This document shows, in pieces, positions 6,662 to 13,392 of a DNA stretch of 13,392 bases. A program made the position numbers and the translations under genes. Numbering within the stretch: the first letter of the stretch is position 1; every line of letters begins with the position of its first letter. The notes below the pieces were generated by a model. The model was not told the DNA's origin. It saw only the letters and a program-made list of their open reading frames with translations, and ran no database searches. The stretch is taken from NCBI GenBank assembly GCA_002394235.1, contig DGTF01000029.1:1-13392 (forward strand), written 5' to 3'. The DNA comes from Eubacterium sp. UBA4343 (lineage in GTDB: Bacteria > Bacillota > Clostridia > Lachnospirales > Lachnospiraceae).

Positions 6662-7819
6662 TTATGATTTTCCTGTCTTGTGGTTGGATACAACATCGAA
6701 GATAACTGCCGCGAGGAGTACTGCTCCCTTGACGATGTACTGGTACTGATCCGGAAGACCCAGGATGGACATACCCATGTTGATGACGCCGAGGAGGATG
6801 GCTCCGACCATGACTCCCGGAACTGTTCCGGATCCGCCGTATGCGGAAGCGCCGCCGATGAAGCAGGATGCGATGGCATCCATCTCATAGGAGTTGCCCA
6901 TGTTGCCGTCTACCGATCCGATTCTCGCTCCGACCAGAAGTCCGGAGAGACCTGCGAGTATAGACATCAGGAAGTATGCCCAGAAGTAGACCTTCCGGGG
7001 ATCAATGCCGGAGAGCTTGGTGGCCTTCTCATTTCCGCCGACTGCGTAGAAGTAACGGCCGAACACGGTCTGGCTTGTAAGGAACGCGAAAATAACGACA
7101 ACCGCCAGAATCCACAGAACCATCACCGGAATTCCCTTGTATCCCATCAGACGGCTGCTGTATGCAATAATCAATACATCAAATACTACGATACGGATAA
7201 TCGTTGCGCGAAGGGTTGCCACCTGATATCCTTCTTTGGCCTTTTTCGCGCGGTTTGTAATCATGAAGATCGTAAGCGCGATCGAAATAATAATTCCGAC
7301 AATCAATGCGGAAATACACTTCTTGTTGCTGTCAACGCCGGGAATCTGAATGTAGGATGTGAACAGATTCAGGAATCCGGGGTTCATTATTGCGATGGTC
7401 TTCGAATCCAAAATGACACGCGCGATTCCGCGGAACAGGAACATGCCTGCCAGCGTGCAGATGAACGGAGGGATATGAATATATCCGATGAGCCATCCCT
7501 GCCACAGACCAATGACTGCGGCAATTACCATAGAAATCAGAATCGCGAGTCCGGGAGCCGCGCCGAGATCCAGCATCTTGGCTGCTGCCGCCGCGGAGAG
7601 GCAGAGTGTAGAACCTACGGAAAGGTCTACGTTACCGCCGGTCAGGATACACAAAAGCATACCGCAGGCCATGATCAGGACGTAGGCGTTCTGCAGAAGC
7701 AGGTTGGAAATATTCTGTGAGTAGATCAGCCGTCCGCCGGTCAGGGCTGTGAAGAAAATAAATACGATGGCCAGAGCGAAGACCATGGTGTATTTTTTCA
7801 AGAATGCACTAACTTTCAT
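6662..7819 (-). CDS. mmsB: multiple-monosaccharide ABC transporter permease (MmsB/GguB type)
   Basis: Integral membrane subunit of a sugar importer, 385 aa. About ten hydrophobic segments are visible, including 11-27, 41-60, 90-110, 117-133, 170-187, 206-220, 230-250, 278-297, 332-352 and 361-376. The TGGNVDLSVGS stretch (60-70) and the cytoplasmic loop GGNEKATKLSGIDPRKV (261-277), which contacts the ATPase, are typical of the RbsC/XylH/GguB permease class. It is longer than ribose permeases because of an enlarged central region (~135-230), as in XylH and GguB. The ATG at 7819 has GGAGG 8 nt upstream. It follows the ATPase gene after a 37-nt gap and is last in the operon. Xylose-type specificity cannot be excluded. 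Confidence 0.92.
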   Translation of the reverse strand: MKVSAFLKKYTMVFALAIVFIFFTALTGGRLIYSQNISNLLLQNAYVLIMACGMLLCILTGGNVDLSVGSTLCLSAAAAAKMLDLGAAPGLAILISMVIAAVIGLWQGWLIGYIHIPPFICTLAGMFLFRGIARVILDSKTIAIMNPGFLNLFTSYIQIPGVDSNKKCISALIVGIIISIALTIFMITNRAKKAKEGYQVATLRATIIRIVVFDVLIIAYSSRLMGYKGIPVMVLWILAVVVIFAFLTSQTVFGRYFYAVGGNEKATKLSGIDPRKVYFWAYFLMSILAGLSGLLVGARIGSVDGNMGNSYEMDAIASCFIGGASAYGGSGTVPGVMVGAILLGVINMGMSILGLPDQYQYIVKGAVLLAAVIFDVVSNHKTGKS

Positions 7820-7856
7820 TTGATAGCCTCCATAACGATAGAATTGCGATATGATA

Positions 7857-9395
7857 TCATTTCTTGTCCTTGAGGATCGCGCTCATAATCTTCTCCTGCG
7901 TAACCTCATCAGCAGAAAACTCTCCCGCCATTTTTCCTTCATTCATGACATAGATCCGGTCGCACATACCCAAAAGCTCCGGAAGCTCAGAGGAAATCAT
8001 AATGACAGCCTTTCCCTGTGAGACCATATCGTTGATGATCTGATAAATCTCATACTTCGCGCCGACATCGATGCCTCGCGTCGGCTCATCCAGAATCAGG
8101 ACATCCGGCTCCGCAAACATCCACTTCGCAAGCAGCACCTTCTGCTGATTGCCTCCCGACAGATTTCCGACATTCTGCTGAATGCTGGGCGTCTTTGTAT
8201 GCATGGCCTTTACATAAATTTCCGCCTGCTTATTCTCCTCGGGCACATTTACGATTCCGCGTTTGGAAGAGATTTTATCCATGCGCGCAAGCGTGGTATT
8301 TCTCGCAATCGTCTCCGAAAGTATCAGTCCGTTTGTCTTCCGGTCCTCCGTCGCGTAGGCAAGTCCGTGCGCGATCGCATCGGCTTCATTTTTCAGATGG
8401 ACCTCCTTGCCGTTAATAAATTCCTGTCCGGATATATGCGATCCGTAGCTTCTTCCGAACAGCGACATCGCCAGCTCTGTGCGGCCCGCGCCCTGAAGTC
8501 CCGAGAATCCCACAACCTCGCCCCTGTGAACCTCAAAGCTGATGTGATCATCCATGCACTTCTCTGTATACACCGGGTGATATACCGTCCAGTCCTTGCA
8601 GGCAAAAATCACGTCTTTACTGATCTTATGTTCTCTTGCCGGATACCGGTCTGTCAGTTCCCTTCCAACCATTCCCTTGATGATCCGGTCCTCATCGATA
8701 TTGTGATCCGGATTCGGAATCGTCTCGATTGTCTGGCCGTCACGAAGAACCGTGATATTATCCGCGCAATAGGCAACCTCATTGAGTTTGTGTGTGATAA
8801 TGATGGACGAAATTCCCTGCTTCTTAAAGCCGAGGATCATGTCCAGAAGCATTTTGGAATCTTCCTCATTCAGCGAGGATGTCGGCTCATCAAGAACCAG
8901 CAGCTTACAGTTCTTGGAAAGTGCCTTCGCGATTTCCACCAGCTGCTGCTTACCGGTACCGATATCCTTGATCAACGTATGGGAGGACTCTTTCAATCCA
9001 ACCCGCTTCATGGCATCCTGCGCTTCCTGGAACGTTCTGTCCCAGTCAATGACTCCGGATTTCTTCCGGCGCTCATTTCCCATGAACATATTCTCGGCGA
9101 TCGTAAGCTCCGGAATCAGAGCCAGCTCCTGATGCACGACTGCAATTCCGAGCTTTTCAGATTCCTTAATATTGTGGAACCTGCAGACACTCCCGTTATA
9201 AACGACATCCCCTGTATACTGTCCAAACGGAATGGTCCCTGCAAGTACATTCATCAGCGTAGATTTCCCGGCGCCGTTTTCGCCGACAAGCGCGTGGATC
9301 TCTCCGCGTTCCACTTTGAAATTGACATGATTCAGAGCTTTGACACCAGGATACTCTTTGACGATGTCTTTCATTTCAAGAATTATGTCTGCCAA
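7857..9395 (-). CDS. mmsA: multiple-monosaccharide ABC transporter ATP-binding protein (MmsA/GguA type)
   Basis: Duplicated ATPase that powers the sugar importer from the cytoplasmic face, 512 aa. The first half has Walker A GENGAGKST (38-46), Q-loop VVHQE (86-90), signature-like GTGKQQ (146-151), Walker B LLVLDEPTSS and the switch His in IITHK. The second half has a degenerate Walker A, GLQGAGRTE (299-307, Arg in place of Lys), a canonical LSGGNQQK (412-419) and LILDEPTRG (433-441). This asymmetry is normal for MglA/RbsA/GguA proteins. The start is a TTG at 9395 because AGGAGG lies 7 nt upstream and translation then begins ADIILEMKDI. An ATG at 9476 in the same frame would read through the intergenic hairpin and is rejected. 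It lies 116 nt after the binding-protein gene. Confidence 0.94.
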   Translation of the reverse strand: MADIILEMKDIVKEYPGVKALNHVNFKVERGEIHALVGENGAGKSTLMNVLAGTIPFGQYTGDVVYNGSVCRFHNIKESEKLGIAVVHQELALIPELTIAENMFMGNERRKKSGVIDWDRTFQEAQDAMKRVGLKESSHTLIKDIGTGKQQLVEIAKALSKNCKLLVLDEPTSSLNEEDSKMLLDMILGFKKQGISSIIITHKLNEVAYCADNITVLRDGQTIETIPNPDHNIDEDRIIKGMVGRELTDRYPAREHKISKDVIFACKDWTVYHPVYTEKCMDDHISFEVHRGEVVGFSGLQGAGRTELAMSLFGRSYGSHISGQEFINGKEVHLKNEADAIAHGLAYATEDRKTNGLILSETIARNTTLARMDKISSKRGIVNVPEENKQAEIYVKAMHTKTPSIQQNVGNLSGGNQQKVLLAKWMFAEPDVLILDEPTRGIDVGAKYEIYQIINDMVSQGKAVIMISSELPELLGMCDRIYVMNEGKMAGEFSADEVTQEKIMSAILKDKK

Positions 9396-9428
9396 GTGAA
9401 TACCTCCTGTGCAATCTGTTTCTTTTCG

Positions 9429-9468
9429 AAAAAAGAGGCCGCCGCAAGATGCTCTATGCGACAGCCCC
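9429..9468 (-). terminator. attenuator-like terminator between chvE and mmsA
   Basis: On minus GGGGCTGTCGCA and TGCGGCGGCCTC form a 12-bp stem with three G-T wobbles and a 10-nt loop, followed at once by T6. It sits in the 116-nt gap between the binding-protein stop and the ATPase ribosome binding site. Partial termination here would make more binding protein than ATPase and permease, a common arrangement for ABC importers. Confidence 0.7.
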
Positions 9469-9511
9469 TGATTCATTTTGTGCTATCGTCCCTTTCGGTA
9501 AATCCTTTCGA

Positions 9512-10768
9512 TTACCCTACCGGGTGCAGATATCCTTTGTCATCCTTTGTGTAATATCCGGGATCTACAAGCTCTTTGTCCATGTTGTCCTTGGTTACAA
9601 CGGTCGGAACGAGCAGGTAAGACGGGATGACACCGGTTCCGTTATCATAAGAAGAAGTATCATAGGAACAGTCGAAATCCCATCCGGACTTGGAGATCAG
9701 GGAATCATCCGGCTTCTCTCCGTTCAGCATTGCCTCTGCCAAGTCAAGGGTTACAACTGCCTCGTTGGCAACTGCCTTGTACACGGTCATGGTCTGCTTG
9801 CCGTCTACGATATTCGCAAGGTTTGCCTCGTCGCCGTCCTGTCCGGTGATGATAACATTGTTGTTGCCTGCATAGTCAGACTCAATGGCCTGTGTAACGC
9901 CAAGTGCCGTAGAATCGTTGGAGCATACGGCTGCATCCAGCTGTGTACCGTCACTGTAATAAGATCCGAGGATATTCTGGAATCTCTTCATAGCTGTGGA
10001 AGTATCCCACTGTGCGGTAGCAACCTGATCAAATTCGGTCTGTCCTGACGGAACCTTCAGAGTGCCCTTGTCGATGTATGGCTTCAGCACATCCATCGCG
10101 CCGTTGAAGAAGAATGTCGCATTATTGTCTGCGGGATCTCCGGCTGTGAACTCGATATTGTAGGTCTTGTCACCTGCATTGTCGAGATCCAGCTGCTTTG
10201 CAACGAATTCACCCTGCAGCTTACCTACGGTGTAATTATCGAAGGATACATAGTAGCTGATAGCGTCTGTATTCATGATCAGACGGTCATATGCGATAAC
10301 CGGAATGCCGGCGTCCTTTGCCTCGTTCAGAACCTGGCTCAGAGCCTCGCCGTCGATTGCCGCAACTACCAGGAGGTCTACCTTGTCTGCGATCAGTCCT
10401 TCAATATCGTTGTTCTGCTGTGCGGACTTGTTATCGGAATAAGTAAGCTCTACCTTGTAGCCTGCCTTTTCAAACTGATCCTGCAGATAAGATCCGTCGC
10501 GGTTCCATCTCTCCAGAGATTTGGTCGGCATCGAAATACCGATGGTCTGTCCGCCTGCCGACGCCGTATCCGAGGTGGCTTCCGTCTCAGCGGACTCATC
10601 TGCTGCTTCGCTGGATGCAGAAGATGTGCTTTCCTCCTTCGCCGCCGATGATGCGGAAGACGAAGAGCCGGACGCCGATGTGCTCGTAGATGCGGTGGAT
10701 CCGCAGCCTGCGAACAGAGATGCTGCCATAGCCGTACAAAGCAGTGTGCTTACGATTCTCTTTTTCAT
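9512..10768 (-). CDS. chvE: ChvE-type multiple-monosaccharide-binding lipoprotein
   Basis: Extracellular lipid-anchored sugar receptor of the importer, 418 aa. It has a lipoprotein signal peptide with lipobox LFAGC, so Cys22 should be lipidated. A Ser/Ala/Glu-rich low-complexity linker (~23-73) follows, then a periplasmic-binding-protein type 1 fold. GISMPTKSLERWNRDG (~77-92), VVAAIDGEALSQVL, VIAYDRLI and SYYVSFDNYTVG closely resemble Agrobacterium ChvE and the related XylF, which bind aldoses. The ATG at 10768 has AAAGGAGGG 8-9 nt upstream. First gene of chvE-mmsA-mmsB. The family binds glucose, galactose, arabinose and xylose; the actual ligand here is not determined. Confidence 0.93.
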   Translation of the reverse strand: MKKRIVSTLLCTAMAASLFAGCGSTASTSTSASGSSSSASSAAKEESTSSASSEAADESAETEATSDTASAGGQTIGISMPTKSLERWNRDGSYLQDQFEKAGYKVELTYSDNKSAQQNNDIEGLIADKVDLLVVAAIDGEALSQVLNEAKDAGIPVIAYDRLIMNTDAISYYVSFDNYTVGKLQGEFVAKQLDLDNAGDKTYNIEFTAGDPADNNATFFFNGAMDVLKPYIDKGTLKVPSGQTEFDQVATAQWDTSTAMKRFQNILGSYYSDGTQLDAAVCSNDSTALGVTQAIESDYAGNNNVIITGQDGDEANLANIVDGKQTMTVYKAVANEAVVTLDLAEAMLNGEKPDDSLISKSGWDFDCSYDTSSYDNGTGVIPSYLLVPTVVTKDNMDKELVDPGYYTKDDKGYLHPVG

Positions 10769-10943
10769 TTTCTAAAACCCTCCTTTGATAATGCGAATGA
10801 AAAAAGAAACCTGTGTGAAACATAACGTTGTGGAAAACCGGTTTGATGACTAGAAGTTTTCCTTTCATACCCATATGATATCATTCATTATTCATAACGA
10901 AAATATGTCATTCTTGCTCGAAATCATACGAAATATCCAAAAT
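10769..10943 (-). promoter_or_regulatory. upstream region of the chvE operon with LacI-family-like operator
   Basis: The 175-bp gap before chvE must hold the operon promoter. It is A+T-rich, but no -35/-10 pair stands out. AAACCGGTTT at 10835-10844 is a perfect palindrome with central CG, the form used by LacI/GalR-family repressors and CcpA-like proteins; it lies about 70 nt before the start codon. Another palindrome, ATGATATCAT, lies at 10876-10885. Both are short enough to occur by chance. Confidence 0.35.
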
Positions 10944-10980
10944 AAAATCCTATCCCCATGTCCGGAGGGTAGGATTTTTT
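10944..10980. terminator. bidirectional intrinsic terminator (second after mutase gene)
   Basis: AAAATCCTA plus CCC pairs with GGG plus TAGGATTTT around a GTCCGG-containing loop, with one bulged base. On plus it ends in T7; on minus it ends in TTTTATTTT. It is the second of two hairpins downstream of the mutase gene and separates it from the chvE operon. Confidence 0.7.
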
Positions 10981-10983
10981 TGT

Positions 10984-11023
10984 CAAAAAAATCCCGTGAA
11001 GCAAAAATATCCTACTCCACGGG
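10984..11023 (-). terminator. first intrinsic terminator of the mutase gene
   Basis: On minus CCCGTGGAG and CTTCACGGG form a 9-bp stem with one G-T wobble, followed by ATTTTTTT. It lies about 105 nt after the mutase stop codon. Its loop contains GTAGGAT, which is complementary to ATCCTAC in the 5' arm of the next hairpin (10944-10980). Confidence 0.75.
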
Positions 11024-11126
11024 TGATCGTAAATGTGCATGCGTTCTCTGTCTCTGCTGCGGCATATTATATAAGAAAGTCCTATGCCAGCCTCTCCGTT
11101 GCTTCGCATCTGTGGCGCCGCATCCT

Positions 11127-12818
11127 TTATCGGTCTGCCGAAAGTGCCTCCAGAACCGCATCCCGCAGCCCGTCCGCTCTTCGCCCGGCATCCTGACTGT
11201 TTTCGGCGCGCGTATAGAAATAAAACTTCAGCTTCGGCTCCGTGCCCGACGGCCGCATAGCGAACCAGTCACCGTTTTCCATACGGAACTTCAGCACATT
11301 CGACGGCGGAATATCTTCCCATCCATGAAGATAGTCGGTAAGCTCCGCGACCCGGAAGTCTCCGAACCGGTCCGGTTTCTCCTCCCGCGCCTTCCTCATG
11401 ATCCGCGCGATTTCCTCCGCTCCGGTCTGTCCCTTCCGAATCAGAGACACCTGTCTCTCGGCAAAATACCCATACCTTTTGTACAGCGCCTCCAGCGCGT
11501 CGCCCGGCGTCATGCCTTTCTTCTTATAAAAAGCTGCCATCTCCATCATCAGAAGGCCCGCCGCAATGCCGTCCTTGTCCCGCACCCGCTCGCCGGGCGC
11601 ACAGCCGATGCTCTCCTCATACGCGAAGAAATACCGGTACCCTTCCTTCTCAAGCCGCGGAATGACGCCGCAGATATTCTTGAAGCCCGTCAATGCCTCG
11701 AATACACGGATCCCGTAGGACTCGCAGATGGTTTTCCCCATGTCTCCGGTCACGATAGATTTTATCATCGCCCCGTTTTCCGGCAGAGTCCCCGCCGCCT
11801 TCTGACTCTCCGCCATGTACGCGATCAGCATCGCTCCGGTCTGATTGCCGTTCAGGGGCCGGAAGCCGCCCTTCCCGTCCGGAAGCTCCACCGCCATACG
11901 GTCACTGTCCGGATCCGTGGCGATCAGCAGATCCGCGTGCAGCTTCTTCCCAAGCTTCTCCGCAAGCGCAAACCCACGAGGATCCTCCGGGTTCGGATAT
12001 CCCACCGTTGTAAAATCCGGATCGGGATCCTTCTGTTCCGGGACGATCACAAAATTTTCATATCCAAGTTCCCGCGCCGCCGTCTCCATCGGGATGCTTC
12101 CCGCCCCGTTCAGCGGTGTGTACACGACGGTAACTGAGCGATCCAGTTCGCTGTCCGGTCTCTGCTTCAGTCCCTCCGCATAGTCCAGATACCTCCGGTC
12201 CATATCCTCTCCGATCATACGGATCATTCCCTCCCGGATTCCCTCTTTCAGAGACATCCGGGGGAATGGATCAAAGAGGTCGAGTCCCTGAATCTCCCGC
12301 AGAATCCCGTCGGATACCGCGCCCGAGATCTGGGCTCCGTCCTCCTGGTAAACCTTGTAGCCGTTATATTCCTTTGGATTGTGGCTTGCCGTCATATTGA
12401 TCCCGGAAAGCGCATGAAGCTCCCGCACCGCAAAGGACAGTTCCGGCGTCGGTCTCATGGACGGGAACAGCCACACGCGGATTCCGTTTCCCGCCAGAAT
12501 CTCCGCCGCAAGCTCCGAATACTCCCTGGAGTGATGCCGGCAGTCATAGGCCACCGCAACGCCCCTTGTCAGATCCTCTCCGCTCATCTTCAGATAACCG
12601 GCGATTCCCTGCGTCGCTCTTCCGACCGTGAGAGGATTCATCCGGTTGGTCCCCGCGCCGCAGATTCCCCGAAGGCCCGCCGTTCCGAACACAATCTCCT
12701 GATAAAACCGGTCGTTGATTTCCCGTTTGTTTCCCCGGATCGACAGCAGCTCATCCCTCATCGAGTCGCCCTCCGGAAGCCTGTCCAGCCATTCCTGATA
12801 TTTTTCCTCTGCATTCAT
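11127..12818 (-). CDS. pgcA: phosphoglucomutase/phosphomannomutase (alpha-D-phosphohexomutase)
   Basis: Cytoplasmic mutase that moves phosphate between C1 and C6 of glucose (or mannose), linking glycolysis to nucleotide-sugar and polysaccharide synthesis. The 563-aa protein has the full family set: GTAGLRG (45-51), the catalytic phosphoserine loop TASHNP with Ser145, the Mg-binding loop DPDSDR (302-307), the sugar-selecting loop EESIG (401-405) and the phosphate-binding loop RPSGTEPK (522-529). Length and order match the Firmicute PgcA/phospho-sugar mutase group. The ATG at 12818 has AGGG 8 nt upstream; a GTG three codons earlier (12827) is an alternative with a poorer site. It is probably monocistronic, with two terminators behind it. 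Glucose versus mannose preference cannot be read from the sequence. Confidence 0.94.
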   Translation of the reverse strand: MNAEEKYQEWLDRLPEGDSMRDELLSIRGNKREINDRFYQEIVFGTAGLRGICGAGTNRMNPLTVGRATQGIAGYLKMSGEDLTRGVAVAYDCRHHSREYSELAAEILAGNGIRVWLFPSMRPTPELSFAVRELHALSGINMTASHNPKEYNGYKVYQEDGAQISGAVSDGILREIQGLDLFDPFPRMSLKEGIREGMIRMIGEDMDRRYLDYAEGLKQRPDSELDRSVTVVYTPLNGAGSIPMETAARELGYENFVIVPEQKDPDPDFTTVGYPNPEDPRGFALAEKLGKKLHADLLIATDPDSDRMAVELPDGKGGFRPLNGNQTGAMLIAYMAESQKAAGTLPENGAMIKSIVTGDMGKTICESYGIRVFEALTGFKNICGVIPRLEKEGYRYFFAYEESIGCAPGERVRDKDGIAAGLLMMEMAAFYKKKGMTPGDALEALYKRYGYFAERQVSLIRKGQTGAEEIARIMRKAREEKPDRFGDFRVAELTDYLHGWEDIPPSNVLKFRMENGDWFAMRPSGTEPKLKFYFYTRAENSQDAGRRADGLRDAVLEALSADR

Positions 12819-12867
12819 AAACCACACCCTGCCTTTCTCAACCCGACTGCTGCCTGTTCTATAACTG

Positions 12868-12873
12868 ATTATA
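12868..12873 (-). promoter_or_regulatory. possible -10 element of the mutase promoter
   Basis: A perfect TATAAT on minus lies 50 nt before the mutase start codon, giving a leader of about 43 nt. No good -35 lies 16-18 nt upstream and there is no extended -10 TG, so the promoter would be weak or activator-dependent. Confidence 0.4.
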
Positions 12874-12924
12874 CCTCAGATACCTCATCACATACTTATA
12901 GATTTCGCTCACAATAAGCCATCT

Positions 12925-13170
12925 TTACCTTCCCTTCTCTTGATCTGCAAGTATGAGATTTCGAATTCCGTTTACAGCAACTCGGATTGCTCTATCTGTA
13001 TCGTGAATCACAGGGTTCTCAAGCCCAGCTCTTTCCCTCTCCTGATTTGCCAAAACCAGAAAGCAAGAACCCGCACGCACTCCGAGATTGCTCGCTACGA
13101 CAAACAGTGCTGCCGATTCCATCTCCGACGCCAGACATCCCAGGCGTTTCCATGCCTCCCATTTATTAAT
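12925..13170 (-). pseudogene. 3' remnant of a uridine/nucleoside phosphorylase gene
   Basis: The frame reads into about 80 residues that resemble the C-terminal third of bacterial uridine phosphorylases: [17 protein letters not shown], then [19 protein letters not shown], then [20 protein letters not shown]. The EMES motif is the ribose-binding Glu-Met-Glu of the nucleoside phosphorylase I family. The normal N-terminal two thirds, including the phosphate site, are missing. Upstream of codon 'NKWEA' similarity stops at about 13165-13170, where the presumed insertion sequence begins, and an in-frame stop follows. No start with a ribosome binding site remains. The gene was most likely split by the insertion; its other part may lie beyond the window. 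Confidence 0.75.
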
Positions 13171-13220
13171 CCTTAGATTGAAGTAAAAGTAGAACTACAT
13201 TGATCTAATCTTAACAACAT

Positions 13221-13241
13221 CTGCGGAAAACCGCAGTTTTT
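13221..13241 (+). terminator. insulating terminator upstream of the transposase
   Basis: CTGCGG-AAAA-CCGCAG forms a 6-bp GC-rich stem followed by T5 on plus. It lies inside the IS end and before the transposase promoter, so it would stop transcription entering from outside. On minus it has no T tract. Confidence 0.7.
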
Positions 13242-13251
13242 CAACAGAATA

Positions 13252-13280
13252 TTGTGCTTCTGTCACGGGACTGCTATAAT
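13252..13280 (+). promoter_or_regulatory. transposase promoter
   Basis: TTGTGC (13252-13257) and a perfect TATAAT (13275-13280) are separated by exactly 17 nt. The predicted start near 13287 falls in the ATGTAGTTCTACAT palindrome. This is the best promoter match in the window. Confidence 0.7.
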
Positions 13281-13324
13281 AAATGTAGTTCTACATAAAA
13301 CTACTTTATCTAAAGGGGTAGCCC

Positions 13325-13392
13325 ATGGCATTCATCAAAGCACAGAAGATTGTCCGTGATGAAAACGGAGTTATAACAAGTGGTTCTGCCGC
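13325..13392 (+). CDS. N-terminal fragment of a probable transposase, cut by window end
   Basis: Twenty-two codons beginning MAFIKAQKIVRDENG, preceded by AAAGGGG 6 nt upstream of the ATG and by a strong promoter. The start resembles IS1634/IS4-type transposases of Lachnospiraceae as far as I recall, but the fragment is too short for a firm family call. The assignment rests mainly on context: interrupted phosphorylase, terminal inverted repeats and opposite strand. Confidence 0.5.
   Translation, partial: MAFIKAQKIVRDENGVITSGSA

Larger units (their letters stand above)
13176..13310. repeat. inverted repeats flanking the transposase promoter
   Basis: GTAGAACTACAT at 13189-13200 is perfectly inverted as ATGTAGTTCTAC at 13283-13294. 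The similarity extends outward with gaps (GATTGAAGTA at 13176-13185 against TACTTTATC at 13302-13310). The right copy lies inside the 14-bp palindrome ATGTAGTTCTACAT (13283-13296), which covers the predicted transcription start. It may be a transposase or repressor binding site. Confidence 0.6.
13171..13392 (+). mobile_element. left end of a probable insertion sequence
   Basis: Similarity to the phosphorylase ends abruptly at about 13170. The sequence from CCTTAGATTGAAG onward holds inverted repeats, an insulating terminator, a strong outward-facing promoter and the start of an ORF on the strand opposite to every other gene. This is the usual layout of an IS left end. The exact boundary, target duplication and right end cannot be seen. 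Confidence 0.6.

Noticed and set aside
9396..9476. upstream ATG start for mmsA at 9476
   Set aside because: It would place the intergenic terminator inside the coding region and lacks a ribosome binding site; the TTG at 9395 has AGGAGG at proper spacing.
7849..10885. shared 13-mer ATATGATATCATT at 7849-7861 and 10873-10885
   Set aside because: A 13-mer match between two places in 13 kb is expected about once by chance; the first copy overlaps the mmsA stop codon and need not be an operator.
10875..12137. 420-codon open frame on plus opposite the mutase gene
   Set aside because: It runs through two terminators and the antisense of conserved mutase loops; no ribosome binding site or family resemblance.

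Overview
The window looks like chromosomal DNA of a gut-type Firmicute, most likely a Lachnospiraceae member. This is inferred from strong AGGAGG-type ribosome binding sites, a lipoprotein sugar-binding protein with a long Ser/Ala-rich linker, Gram-positive-style intrinsic terminators and moderate-to-high G+C. No rRNA, tRNA or CRISPR array was seen. All intact genes are on the minus strand; only the element at the right edge reads on plus.

Left part (1-2340): pgi (glucose-6-phosphate isomerase) is surrounded by tandem DNA repeats. Just after its stop codon lie four further copies of the last ~25-40 bp of the gene, followed by a strong intrinsic terminator near position 30-64. Its ~280-nt leader carries a 29-bp x5 tandem array. 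Upstream of the predicted promoter is a 35-bp x~4 array.

Centre-left (2340-6150): one very large soluble signalling protein of 1269 aa fuses CheB methylesterase, CheR methyltransferase, a coiled coil, PAS, histidine kinase and a C-terminal receiver domain. It is followed by a ~370-bp non-coding stretch full of small inverted repeats and a 64-bp near-perfect palindrome.

Centre-right (6560-10770): a complete multiple-monosaccharide ABC importer operon of the ChvE-GguA-GguB (MmsA/MmsB) type, transcribed in the order binding protein, ATPase, permease. An attenuator-like terminator lies between the binding protein and the ATPase, and a large hairpin lies after the permease.

Right part (10940-13392): a phosphoglucomutase-type phosphosugar mutase with tandem terminators. 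Next is the 3' remnant of a uridine/nucleoside phosphorylase gene, cut off by what appears to be the left end of an insertion sequence. The IS promoter sits between an insulating terminator and inverted copies of the IS end; only the first 22 codons of its transposase are in the window.

Functionally the window groups sugar uptake (ChvE-MmsAB) with two enzymes of the glucose-phosphate node (Pgi, phosphoglucomutase) and an orphan chemotaxis-like hybrid kinase. No sequence evidence here ties the kinase to the sugar genes beyond adjacency.
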